Assembly: GCA_020284085.1 (NCBI GenBank)
Contig: JACEVL010000004.1
Location: forward strand, 1,637,256-1,701,255
DNA length: 64,000 nucleotides
Direction of reading: 5' to 3'
From: Aporrectodea caliginosa
Taxonomy: Eukaryota > Annelida > Clitellata > Crassiclitellata > Lumbricidae
The notes under the pieces were generated by a model. It was not told the DNA's origin and did not search any database. It saw only the letters and a program-made list of their open reading frames with translations. The position numbers and the translations under genes are program-made. This document shows positions 22,836 to 32,850 of this stretch, in pieces; the first letter of the stretch is position 1, and each line of letters opens with the position of its first letter.

Positions 22836-22886
<51 letters not shown>
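22836..22886. repeat. (GAT)n microsatellite at the left edge of the LTR element
   Basis: About 17 GAT triplets directly abut the TGTCACC end of the retrotransposon. A longer GAT/ATG array abuts the other end (29302-29465), which suggests insertion into a pre-existing GAT repeat. Confidence 0.85.
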
Positions 22887-22887
<1 letters not shown>

Positions 22888-23308
22888 GTCACCAACTCTT
22901 TTTCTTTCTTAGTTGTGACCTACCTCAAGAACTTTCCTTATCTCTACATATAAATTGCTCAACGACTTCTAACTGTTTAAGAATTAAATTGACACAGTTC
23001 TTTCAATGTTTCTTTCTCTTCTTCAAACACAGTTTAATAACAACAAACTCAACTCTTGCCTTAAAACAACTGTACTACACTGTATTGTTCAAATTCACTG
23101 TCATCAGCAGTTTCTAAGTTTGGCGCGCTAACTGCACGTGTAGAGAATCTATCGTCAGCCAAAGTTTAGGCTACTTTAGGCCAAGCGCCCACGAGCCGAC
23201 AGCGCAACTAAAGCCTAAGACTAAAACGCTTAACAATCGATACACATTATATATATATCAACCTAAAGAACACCTGTGCTCATTATATATGCAAAACACT
23301 TGTTCACA
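22887..23308 (-). repeat. 3' LTR of the Gmr1-type element
   Basis: On the minus strand a purine tract (complement of 23309-23328, AAAGAAAGGGAAGGAGGTAA) is followed by TGTGAACAAGTG, a good LTR start. The LTR ends ...TTGGTGACA at 22887. That gives 422 bp with a TATATATATAA promoter-like box at about 23245-23259. Only its last 184 bp match the other end, so an alternative 184-bp LTR starting near 23070 cannot be excluded. That alternative has no purine tract beside it. Confidence 0.65.
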
Positions 23309-23423
23309 TTACCTCCTTCCCTTTCTTTGGATTGAGCAAATTAAACTTAAAAATTTGCAAAATCATCATGTACTAAATTATGCAATAAACTTAATACTAT
23401 ATAATACAGTAAAATAAACAATC

Positions 23424-26400
23424 TTATAATCTAGATAAACAATCTGCTACAACATTTAATCGTCCTTTCTTATAATTAACTTCTACATCAAAAGTTTGCA
23501 GTGCTAAAGCCCAACGCACCAGTTTAGCAGACTTAGACATAGATTCAGTCAGATAAGTTAAAGGATTGTGATCGGTAAAGATGTGAACTTTAGATCCAAT
23601 GATTATCTCTTTCAACTTATTTAGAGCCCAAACAATAGCATAGGCTTCTTTCTCTACAGTTGCCCATCTCTTCTGGGTGTCAGTCAGCTTCTGACTTATA
23701 AATGACACAGGGCGCTCTATTCCCTTATCATCCATCTGCGTTAGCACAGCTCCTACTGCAAAATCACTACTATCGCAGTACAAATTAAAAGGTTTTCCAA
23801 CATCAAAAACATATAAAACAACTTTAGAGCGTACAGCATCTTTAAGTAAATTAAATGCCTGTTGATGTCTATCAGTCCAATCAATCTTATCTGGAACATG
23901 TTTGCTTGTCAAATCAGATAGAGGCTTCGCAATCTGTGCAAAATCTTTGATAAACTGTCTATAGTAACCAAAAAATCCCAGCAATTGCTTAACTTGTTTC
24001 TTCGTTTCTGGGGTTTTCAAATTAATTAAACTTTCAATTCTATCTGGATTCATTTGAATCGTTCCAGAACCAACCACATGACCGATAAACTTTACCTCAC
24101 TCTTACCAAAGATACATTTCTTTAAGTTCAAAGTAATGTTATGCAGTCTCATTTGCATTAAATATGCATCTAAATGCTGTAAATGAATCTTCCAGTCATC
24201 TGAATGCACAGCAATGTCATCTACATAGGGCTCAGCAAATTCATTTATAGGCTGTAAAACCATGTTAATTGCTTTAACAAATGTTCTTCCTGAGTTGATC
24301 ATTCCGAAAGGAACACGAGTAAACTCGTACAGTCCATTGTGAGTAACAAAAGCAGTTTTCCATTGATCAGTTTGCTTAACAGGACAAGTCCAGTAAGCAC
24401 TTCGACAATCAAAAATTGAGATCACATTTGATTTTCCAACTTTGTGCAAAACATCTTTCACAATCGGCATCGGATATTTACAATCCACAGTGAACGAGTT
24501 AATGTATCTGTAGTCGCAGGCAAGTCTTAGAGAACCGTCTTTCTTTTTAACAATTACCAACGGACTTGCCATTCTGCTCGAAGATGGTTTTATAATGTTG
24601 GCTTGAAGCATTTCTTTAATTTGTCGTTCAACTTCTGCTCGATAGATGAGTGGAATTCGGTAAGCCATAAATTCTTTTTCACGAAATTCCGGTTTCAGTT
24701 CAATTTCATGTTCAACCAATGTACATAATCCAGGCTTTTCAGAAAATCGATCAGAATATTTGTTCAGTACTTCCAGCAATTGTTTTTGTTGAGATAATGT
24801 TAAATGACTAATCTGTTCAGGATCAAGATTCAGTGAATTCTTTTCATCTTGCAAGTCATTCTTCGTCAACAACTCAACCACTGAACCAAAGTCTTCATCT
24901 TCTTCAACGATTAGTCCACAACTCATTGCTCTTGTAATGTACTTTCTGATTTTATTTGCGTGAATTATCTTTCGACAATCGTCACCCATATCAATCAAAT
25001 AAGAGTACTTTGACCTTCGTTGTATGACAGTACATGGACCATGCCATCGTGAAATCAGTTTATTTGTTGACGTCGGATACAACACAATAACTTTTTCACC
25101 CGGTTCAAATTCTTTATGTTTCGCTCTTTTGTTGTATTGATTCGTATACTGTAATTGCTTCTCTCGTGAATATGATTCTGCAAACAGTAATGCTTTTTCC
25201 ATATTTGCTTTCATGTCTTTCAAGTACTTTTCTGGTTGGATTCCAATATGAGGTGGTAAATTAATTTCTCTTGTCCAACTTTCTTTTAAAATTGCCAGTG
25301 GTCCACGCGGAATCTTTCCATACACCAACATATAAGGAGCAATTCCAGTAGTTGCATTCGGTACTTCTCGTAATGCCCACACTGTAAACGGAATTACTTT
25401 GTGCCATTGCCTTGGATTGTCAACAATTACATGATGGATCATTTTCTTGAATGTTTGGTTCCATCTTTCTACTAATCCAGCTGCCTCTGGATGACCTGGC
25501 GTATCAAATCTTGGACTACACCCCATTAAATTCAGAAATTCTCTTGTCAGACTCGCAGTAAAATTTGTTCCTTGGTCACTTGTGATCACTGAAGGTACAC
25601 CAACGTTCATGAACAACTCCATCAAAGCATCACATACAGCTTTTGCAGTTAATGATTTCAACAGAAACACTGTAGGCCATCTTGTGCAAGAATCGACAAT
25701 ACATAAACAGTACTTGTGACCTGCAGCAGATGCTGGCTCGATTGGTCCTACACAATCCACCGTAATTCTTCTAAACGCCACATCTTCTCTTGGAATTGGA
25801 GTGATAGGAACCCTGTCCATCACCAAACTTCTTGCCTTTAACTGACATTTCTCACATGATTTGCAAAATTTCACTATATCTCTTCTCATCTTTGGCCACG
25901 TAAAAGACAACTTTATTCGTTCTCTAGTTTTCTCTTCTCCAAGATGTCCTCCAAATACTGATTCGTGAGCCAACTCCATCACTTTCATTCGTCGCTCTTT
26001 TGGTAACACCAATTGATATATCGTTTGCTCTAATATTCGATATCTCTTGTACAGTAAGCCATTTACCACGCAGAATTCAGATTCTTTATCTGGCGCTAAC
26101 GTCCACCATGCTTTCAATGATTCATCTTGTCTCTGCTGTTCTTCAAATTTCTTTGCGTCTGCAATCTGCATCTGTTGTTCTTCATCTTTCTCATTTTCTT
26201 CAAACAAATCTCCTATCTCCACATCACATTCATTATCCTCTTTCGTTTCATTTAGATTACCATTCTTGCATGCAGCCATCTCTTGTTCACTCATCTCTGC
26301 TGTTATACCGTCTTGTATTAAACTTTGTTGATCATCGCTTTCGTTTTCCTCCTCACTTGAACTTTCAGTTTCACTTTCCTCTTCGACTTCTATCACTTTC

Positions 26401-28778
26401 TTTCGCTGACTCTGCAATCTCGTCGTTACATTCGCTTGCACATCTCCTTGTATCATTTTCACTTGTGGCACGGCTTTAAGTTCTGCAATGATTTCTGGAT
26501 GCAACAAGAATCTTTCTGTGCTTCCCATTTTTGCAATACTAGCACACATCAATGTCACATAAGGTGTAAGTGAACATTTGACTTTATGCGGAATTACCTC
26601 TTCTTCCACATCGTTACAACACAGCCTTACATCAACTTTCACCAACTTTGCAGGAATGGCATCTCCTGCCACGCATTGTAAGTTCACTTTTCCAATCTGC
26701 TCCACCTTCATGCCTTCCAGTAATTCTTCACTGATCACCGGAACCTCTGCTCCAGAATCAATCAGTGCTTTTACTTTTATTGGTTCTTTTCCTGCTGTTC
26801 CACGAATTTCTACCTCGACGTACTGCAATAACACTTTCTTCAATGCTGTACTTTCATCTTTTCCAGCCATTTCTTTCTGCATTCCATTGTGCAATAGAAT
26901 TTCTTTCTGAATATCAGGTGAAAGGTGACATTTCATCACTGACTTTACTTCAGTTTCATTGTTCTGATGTTCTGTGGCTTGACTTTCAGAATTATCAACC
27001 ACTTGAATTCGATTCACCCTCGAATGTTCTTGTTTTCCATAATTTGAGGCTGTAACAGGAACTGGACAGAATTTCATCAAATGCCTGTCTGATCCGCAGT
27101 TATGACAACGTTTCACCACTGCACCTCGTTGTTCGATGCTTTCTTTTCTCTTATATGGAGTAAACGATGCATTGCCTTCTCTTGCGACAAACCTTGGTGG
27201 TGATTTGTTATATACCGGACGTTGTCTGGCCATCATCGATTCTCTATTCTCGTGAACAACCGGAGAATTTGGTTTCACTTCTGCACCTCTGAACTGATTT
27301 CCTGTTTCTTGATTGCTCTTCCAATGAAAACCAAAATTTGGAGTGAACTGTTGATTTCTTTTGCCATTAGGAACAAAACCAAAACTTGTCTTATTCGGAA
27401 TTGCCAAACCAATTCGATTATTAACATGAATGTCCGCTAGGTCTGCCACAACACTAGCTTCGTAACAATCAGTTCCTTCCTTCGACAACACAAACTGTAG
27501 TGGACCTGGTGGTAGTGATTCTTTCAACTTATCCGCCACTAACAAATCAAACAGTTTCTCAAAATTCTTATCCACTTTGCGACTTTTCACATAATAGTTC
27601 AACAAGTTCTTCAGCCTAGCTGTAAACATTGTATACGTTTCTTCAGCTGTCTTCTTCGCATCAATAAACTTCGATCTGTACTCTCTCGGTGTCAACTTGA
27701 ATTCTTTTAACAAGTGCTGTTTCACGATCTCATAATCGTCTAAATCAGCGAATGACAATCTGTTTAGAACAGTTCTAGCTTTCGGAGTCATCAATGGCAA
27801 TAGTAACTTCACCCAGAATTGTTCCTGCACGTTGAAACTACGAAACGCATTCTCAACCGTTTCGAAATATAATGGCACCTCCATCATATCGTTTGGCATT
27901 TTAGGTAACACGTGTTTCATGGCATCACCAATTTTCTTTATTTTCGAAACCATCGTTTCACTTTCTTCCTTTTTCCTTTTCTGTTCTTCTCGTTCTTCTT
28001 GCCTTCTTTGTTCTTGTGCTTCTCTATTTTGTTTCTCCTCTTTGAGTTGTGCTTCTTTTAATGCTATTTTTTGTTGTTCCAACTTTAAACGTTCTTGTCT
28101 TTCCGCTTCCGCCTTCTCCATGCTTTCTTTCTGTAATTTCAGTTCTTCTTGTCTAACCTCTTCTGCTCGCTCCAACTCTGAAATTCGCACTTTTTCCTTT
28201 TCTTCTTCACGTAGTCTCTTCTCTTCAATCTGTTGCTGACGTATCTCTTCGTCACTTTTCCGCGCCTTTTCAAATTCAATCATCTGCTCTAATCTTCTCC
28301 TTTCAGCATCTTCTCTATCTTTTCTCAATTGCTCTAATTGAATTTCAAATTGCTGTCTTTGCAATTCTTCTTTCTCTCTCTGAAGACGTAATTCTTCCTG
28401 TCGCATTTCTTTCTCCTCTTGTCTCACACGCTCTGCTTCTTCTCTTCGTTTCTCCTCTCTTTCTTTATCTTCTTGTCTTCGTTTCTCCTCTCTTTCTTTC
28501 TCTTCTTGTCTTGTCATCATCATCCATTGCATCATCGTCTCCATAGACATAGGCCCAGGCGGTTTCTCAGTAACCTTTTCCACAGCACCGCCGACAGCAC
28601 CTTCTTCTTCCTCTGCTTCTTCTTTAAGCCAGACTTCAGCTAACGCTTCTAGCATGTCTTCACGTGACATATCTTTCAGTTTCTCTTCTTCAAAACCAGC
28701 CTTTAACAAGCGCTGTTTTAATCTTTCAGAAGACATCTTCTTCAGTTCTGCTTGTTTCTTGACACTTAATTTCTCCAT
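23424..28778 (-). CDS. Gag-Pol polyprotein of the Gmr1-type LTR retrotransposon
   Basis: This is a single 1784-aa frame. Residues about 85-275 are a charged Glu/Arg-rich coiled coil. Residues about 285-450 are a capsid region resembling the SCAN fold. A CX2CX4HX4C zinc knuckle lies at 558-571. The protease motif DSGA is at 674-677. The integrase has an HHCC finger (H938, H945, C975, C978) and a D1008-D1068-E1104 triad with the typical 35-residue D-E spacing. Reverse transcriptase follows, with a first Asp at about 1457 and YVDD at 1518-1521. RNase H (D1669, E1711, D1736) ends at NVVADCLSRL. Every catalytic residue I could check is present and there is no frameshift. Gag and Pol share one frame, so no ribosomal frameshift is needed; how Gag is made separately is not visible. 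The ATG at 28778 starts just after the leader. Confidence 0.93.
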   Translation of the reverse strand: MEKLSVKKQAELKKMSSERLKQRLLKAGFEEEKLKDMSREDMLEALAEVWLKEEAEEEEGAVGGAVEKVTEKPPGPMSMETMMQWMMMTRQEEKEREEKRRQEDKEREEKRREEAERVRQEEKEMRQEELRLQREKEELQRQQFEIQLEQLRKDREDAERRRLEQMIEFEKARKSDEEIRQQQIEEKRLREEEKEKVRISELERAEEVRQEELKLQKESMEKAEAERQERLKLEQQKIALKEAQLKEEKQNREAQEQRRQEEREEQKRKKEESETMVSKIKKIGDAMKHVLPKMPNDMMEVPLYFETVENAFRSFNVQEQFWVKLLLPLMTPKARTVLNRLSFADLDDYEIVKQHLLKEFKLTPREYRSKFIDAKKTAEETYTMFTARLKNLLNYYVKSRKVDKNFEKLFDLLVADKLKESLPPGPLQFVLSKEGTDCYEASVVADLADIHVNNRIGLAIPNKTSFGFVPNGKRNQQFTPNFGFHWKSNQETGNQFRGAEVKPNSPVVHENRESMMARQRPVYNKSPPRFVAREGNASFTPYKRKESIEQRGAVVKRCHNCGSDRHLMKFCPVPVTASNYGKQEHSRVNRIQVVDNSESQATEHQNNETEVKSVMKCHLSPDIQKEILLHNGMQKEMAGKDESTALKKVLLQYVEVEIRGTAGKEPIKVKALIDSGAEVPVISEELLEGMKVEQIGKVNLQCVAGDAIPAKLVKVDVRLCCNDVEEEVIPHKVKCSLTPYVTLMCASIAKMGSTERFLLHPEIIAELKAVPQVKMIQGDVQANVTTRLQSQRKKVIEVEEESETESSSEEENESDDQQSLIQDGITAEMSEQEMAACKNGNLNETKEDNECDVEIGDLFEENEKDEEQQMQIADAKKFEEQQRQDESLKAWWTLAPDKESEFCVVNGLLYKRYRILEQTIYQLVLPKERRMKVMELAHESVFGGHLGEEKTRERIKLSFTWPKMRRDIVKFCKSCEKCQLKARSLVMDRVPITPIPREDVAFRRITVDCVGPIEPASAAGHKYCLCIVDSCTRWPTVFLLKSLTAKAVCDALMELFMNVGVPSVITSDQGTNFTASLTREFLNLMGCSPRFDTPGHPEAAGLVERWNQTFKKMIHHVIVDNPRQWHKVIPFTVWALREVPNATTGIAPYMLVYGKIPRGPLAILKESWTREINLPPHIGIQPEKYLKDMKANMEKALLFAESYSREKQLQYTNQYNKRAKHKEFEPGEKVIVLYPTSTNKLISRWHGPCTVIQRRSKYSYLIDMGDDCRKIIHANKIRKYITRAMSCGLIVEEDEDFGSVVELLTKNDLQDEKNSLNLDPEQISHLTLSQQKQLLEVLNKYSDRFSEKPGLCTLVEHEIELKPEFREKEFMAYRIPLIYRAEVERQIKEMLQANIIKPSSSRMASPLVIVKKKDGSLRLACDYRYINSFTVDCKYPMPIVKDVLHKVGKSNVISIFDCRSAYWTCPVKQTDQWKTAFVTHNGLYEFTRVPFGMINSGRTFVKAINMVLQPINEFAEPYVDDIAVHSDDWKIHLQHLDAYLMQMRLHNITLNLKKCIFGKSEVKFIGHVVGSGTIQMNPDRIESLINLKTPETKKQVKQLLGFFGYYRQFIKDFAQIAKPLSDLTSKHVPDKIDWTDRHQQAFNLLKDAVRSKVVLYVFDVGKPFNLYCDSSDFAVGAVLTQMDDKGIERPVSFISQKLTDTQKRWATVEKEAYAIVWALNKLKEIIIGSKVHIFTDHNPLTYLTESMSKSAKLVRWALALQTFDVEVNYKKGRLNVVADCLSRL

Positions 28779-29116
28779 CTTACTTCTTTACTTCAGTGCT
28801 GTCCTTTCTGGAAAACACGAGTTTTCTTTTGTGTTTGAAGTATTGGGGATTGTTCTTTGTTTGATAACAACCAACTTTTATACCTTTGTCGTTGAGGCTT
28901 TCGTTGTCGTCAATTTACCAATGATTTGAATGCGTATTCACCAGTCGACGTTGTTTCGAATCCCAGACGTTGTTTCGAATCCCAGACGTTGTTTCGAATC
29001 CCAGACGTTGTTTCGAATCCCAGACGTTGTTTCGAATTCCAGACGTTGTTTCGAATTCCAGACGTTGTTTCGAATCCCAGACGTTGTTTCGAATCCACCG
29101 CTGCTGCCACCAAATA
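28779..29116 (-). promoter_or_regulatory. Retrotransposon leader with tRNA-Leu-like primer-binding site and 19-bp repeats
   Basis: Four bases inside the 5' LTR end, the minus strand reads TGGTGGCAGCAGCGGTGG. Its first ten bases are complementary to the 3' end of a tRNA-Leu (…GCTGCCACCA); the rest matches with a 3-base insertion. Immediately downstream are about eight 19-bp units (plus strand GTTGTTTCGAATCCCAGAC, 28950-29095). Each contains a TTCGAATCC block identical to a tRNA T-arm. The leader then runs to the Gag ATG at 28778. Confidence 0.7.
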
Positions 29117-29300
29117 TGTCACCAACTCTTTTTCTTTCTTAGTTGTGACCTACCTCAAGAACTTTCCTTATCTCTACATATAAATTGCTCAACGACTTCT
29201 AACTGTTTAAGAATTAAATTGACACAGTTCTTTCAATGTTTCTTTCTCTTCTTCAAACACAGTTTAATAACAACAAACTCAACTCTTGCCTTAAAACAAC
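29117..29300 (-). repeat. 5' LTR (terminal 184 bp) of the Gmr1-type element
   Basis: This matches 22887-23070 without a difference. It starts TGTTGTTTTAAGG directly against the GAT microsatellite and ends GGTGACA. If the LTR is really 422 bp, the first roughly 240 bp, including the promoter, are missing here and replaced by the microsatellite. Confidence 0.75.
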
Positions 29301-29466
<166 letters not shown>

Positions 29467-29639
29467 GACGGTGTTGTGGTGGTCATGAAAATGGCAGTTA
29501 AAGATAAAATGTAGGACAGTACAGAAGTGGTATTATTGTAGCTCATAGATACCGGATTCAAGAGCTGCTGATGGTGCGTACATAGCTCCTCCCATGATCA
29601 GAATCTAAGAACAAGTATCCGAAATACAGTTCACCATTT

Positions 29640-29730
29640 ATCTTTTGTTGTTAAGTAAGTAAGTACGTATATTCTTTATTAAACCAATTGCATATCCGTA
29701 ATCTGGTGTACATACGTCTTAACAACAAAC
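29640..29730 (-). mobile_element. 3' end of a TTAC-tailed element (gene A intron 2)
   Basis: AAGTAAGTAAGTACGTATAT followed by TCTTTATTAAACC is, on the minus strand, a short 3' end with a (TTAC)n tail. Related ends occur at about 34660-34750 (duplicate copy), 56788-56850 and 58366-58440. No coding part is present. Confidence 0.5.
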
Positions 29731-30759
29731 AACTGTCAATATGAGTACAACATTCTAACAATAAACGTCTTGCGCTGTAAATTATTCTGGCCCATCTTTA
29801 CACTTCACCCCACGACCATGGTCTAAAGTCCAGGCGGCGTTTGTCTACTAAGACACATATATACCTGCGTCTACGATGGCGATCATAGGTATTGCAACCA
29901 CCTGTTCAACTCATCCGGGAATCGGGATATATGACATCTTCTACAAACCACAACTCTTCCACTGTGCGTATTGTGGTAATGCCAGTCCCAAGACTTTCGG
30001 CAATTTCATATATCGTACTTTCGACAGATGAAAGAAGTAGGCCCACTCTATCTAGCCGCCTGATCTTTCAGTGTGACGTTACCGTACTTTTATTACAGTC
30101 TACAGCCGAGTTTTGCTCTGGTGACTCTAGTGGTGAAAATATTTCGAAGCAGCTATCTACCCTGAAGGAGAGCTAAACTTCCAAACTTCGTGTTGATGAT
30201 CCAGTATGTATCTTTTAATTTTTTGTATAGCCGGTGTCCGATGCTCAAGACGATGGCTCACCAGAACCAAGGCATAGTCAAGTCGATATCCAGAAGACAG
30301 TCCTTTAATAAAACAGAGGCAGTGTATGGAGGATTAGCAACCTTGCTCACCAACAGACTCGCGCATTTATGTCGGCATTGAAAGATGATCTCCATCTTTT
30401 TTATCATTTGCCACATCTAGATAACGTATTTTCTCATGTATGGTTCAAGACTGGTCAGTTCGTTGTTTAAGTTGTCCCTCTAACGCCAAAGTAGTCCAGC
30501 TTTGCTTCCATTTCATGAAATGTTGCTTGTGGTGCGTTTGGTTGGATCTGAAGAACTGAACAGAAATTTTTGCCTTCCGACCAACAAATGTTACCCTGAC
30601 GATACATTTACTTAATAAAGTGTATCTGCTATAATATAAGCTTAAATCAATCGTGCATGGGCACAAACTGTTCCTCACCGACGTTGAAATTCCCATAGAA
30701 GCTCCAAAAATCCTGACACTCTTGGACATATATCGCATCTCTAAGTACTGACAAACAAA

Positions 30760-31300
30760 ATACAGAAATATGTTTTCATTTTCAGTGATCAATCTACAAC
30801 GTGCTCTAAATTACTCAAAGCAGCGGCGGGCCTCAAATTGCTAGCCTCGATAGTTAGATAATTATATAGTTCTAAGGTTTATCGATCATTTTCATTTAAG
30901 CAAATAGTGTTATGTAAAGTGGGTGTGTGCTGCGATGATAACCTTTCCAATAGAAGGCTAGAAAGATGAGCAGTATTATTCTTAAGTGACTATTACAATG
31001 CGATATCAGGTACAATTGTGCAAACATTTGCTTGCAAAATTGCAGTTCTAATGCGTCGTTTCAGCTTCTTGTAGTAAACTGGATAGAATATTGTATGTAC
31101 TCTAAAACACTGTGTATGACTCATTCATTTTAAGGATTAATAGCACCCCTTCAAGAAACCTACTCAGAGGCGCCCCCAGTCCAACCACGGTGATACAAGT
31201 AAGTCTTCAGGAGTTTATAAAACACAAGGTTAGTAAGGTAGACATTTTGTCAAGTAAAAATCAATTAATCTTTGTATGACAAACCCGAGAGCTCACTTAC
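30760..31300. other. Gene A intron 1, with a LINE tail fragment
   Basis: The intron between exons 1 and 2 holds an inverted LINE 3' module at about 31140-31180 (AGCACCCCTTCAAGAAACCT followed by CTCAGAGGCGCC). I see nothing else in it. The duplicate copy at 36159-36199 is the same. Confidence 0.6.
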
Positions 31301-32129
31301 ATCGTAGATGCTGACCAACTTCAACGGATAGAGCCAAGGAACAACGATGCGTTCGATAAGGAACAAAGCTAGTGGTGCAGTGGCGACGTAGAAGATGAGG
31401 TACTGGATTCCGTAGCAGTACATCTCCGCCGTTAGGCCGAGAAACAAGATGCCCGACTGGAAAGACACAAACAAAGAAATGGCCGTCGGAATGACCTTGA
31501 GTTTTCGATTGCCCATTATGAACTCTGCGGTCGTCTTCTGTCGACCTCCTGTCAGCGAATGGTAGATTCCGATGGCCAGAGAGATGACGAGGAATCCAAC
31601 AAGGATCAGGTAGTCTGCCCATATAAGATGCGACTCCATTGCATCAATCTTTATGCAAGTTATTACCTGCAAAGCAAGAAGTTTAATTGGAACACGTTAC
31701 TTGAGATGAAGTCAGGTGCACTAATTTGAGGCTTTGATAGTGTTGGACAGGCGTGTAACATTATGGTAAAAGTATGAAGATCCTGTTAAATACAACAATC
31801 GCAAGACTAGAAATTTGATGCATGAGATAAATATTTAGGTTGTGTGATTCTAAGGCAAAGAAACGACTTACTTCCACTTAGCAATAAGCTAATCGAACTG
31901 AGAATCTTTAGAAACATTTTCAAATGTATTGACTCATTTGTGTTGAAGTTAGCATAACTGAAATCCTTAACTTTACATCGAAGCTAGAAAATCGTATAAA
32001 CATAATATATTTAATATATAAAAATAATATATGACTTTAACGAAAGTAATTACCTGAAGCTTATTAATATTCCTTAGTTTAGCTGAGCAAACGTTTAACA
32101 TCTAAGTTGCCTGCAAAGGCAGAATATAA

Positions 32130-32850
32130 TTATTGCCTTTTCGCTTACTGTTCGTGACCTTGGGGTGACACTTGATCAAGAACTTAGTCTTTCGCAGCAC
32201 GTCAACCTGATCACACGAAGCTGTTACTACCAGCTCCGTCAGTTGCGTGTTGTCCTGAGGTCCCTCTCCCATGATGCTGCTGTGGTACTTGTCCACGCCT
32301 TCGTCACCAGCAGAATTGATCATTGTTGCTCGGTTCTTGCTGGTCACCCATCTGGCTTAATAGGACGTCTTGACCGGGTCCTTCGTTCTGCTGCTCGGCT
32401 TATTGGTCATATTCCCAAATATGCCCCAGTTTCTGCCTACATGCGTGATGTATTGCACTGGCTTCCTGCCTCGCAACGCATATCCTATAGGTTAGCAGCA
32501 CTTGTCTGGCGGTGTCTCACTGGTAGTGCTCCGTCTTACTTATCTGATCTCTGTCGCCCGGTTTCCGACTTAGCCTCTCGTCGAGCGCTGCGCTCTTCGA
32601 CTAAGGGGAGCTATTGGTCCCTCGGGCCCGCTCCTCGGTCAGACAGCGTCGAGCCTTTTCGGTTGTTGGCCCCTCCACTTGGAATGGGCTCTCGCTTATG
32701 TTACGCTTACTGCCCCGGAATGATTTGCCTGCTTTCTACCAACTACTAAAGTCCTTTCTGTTTGGCCGTGGTGGGCTGGGAGCGCCTCTGAGTAGGTTTC
32801 TTGAAGAGGCGCTATATAAATATCCGGAATGAATGAATGAATGAATGAAT
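32130..32850 (+). pseudogene. CR1/L2-like LINE ORF2 C-terminal fragment, copy 1
   Basis: The reading starts near VRDLGVTLDQELSLSQHV and continues with VTSRIDHCCSVLAGHPSGLI, IGHIPKYAPVSAYMRDVLHW and LTGSAPSYLSDLC. That is the RT thumb and C-terminal region typical of CR1/L2-group LINEs. A +1 shift near 32620 leads into RRAFSVVGPSTWNGL. The 3' end is GAGCGCCTCTGAGTAGGTTT, then CTTGAAGAGGCGCTATATAA and (GAAT)n. It is 5'-truncated, as LINE copies often are. Confidence 0.85.

Larger units (their letters stand above)
22887..29300 (-). mobile_element. Gmr1-type Ty3/gypsy LTR retrotransposon
   Basis: The element has a shared terminal sequence of 184 bp at both ends (22887-23070 and 29117-29300), identical base for base as I read it. 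It also has a primer-binding site, a tandem-repeat leader, one long Gag-Pol ORF and a purine-rich tract before the 3' LTR. The pol order is protease, integrase, reverse transcriptase, RNase H. That is the Copia-like order which defines the Gmr1 group within Ty3/gypsy, reported mainly from deuterostomes. There is no env. It lies in intron 3 of gene A, in the same orientation. The intact ORF and identical ends imply a recent insertion. Confidence 0.92.

Noticed and set aside
26000..26910. Several plus-strand frames of 94-159 codons
   Set aside because: They are antisense shadows of the Gag-Pol ORF, which has clear domains on the other strand.
28950..29095. CRISPR-like array of 19-bp units
   Set aside because: The units are directly adjacent with no unique spacers, in a eukaryotic retrotransposon leader.
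22887..29300. Endogenous retrovirus with an envelope gene
   Set aside because: After RNase H the frame stops and only about 115 bp remain to the purine tract; no envelope-like ORF exists, so it is an LTR retrotransposon.
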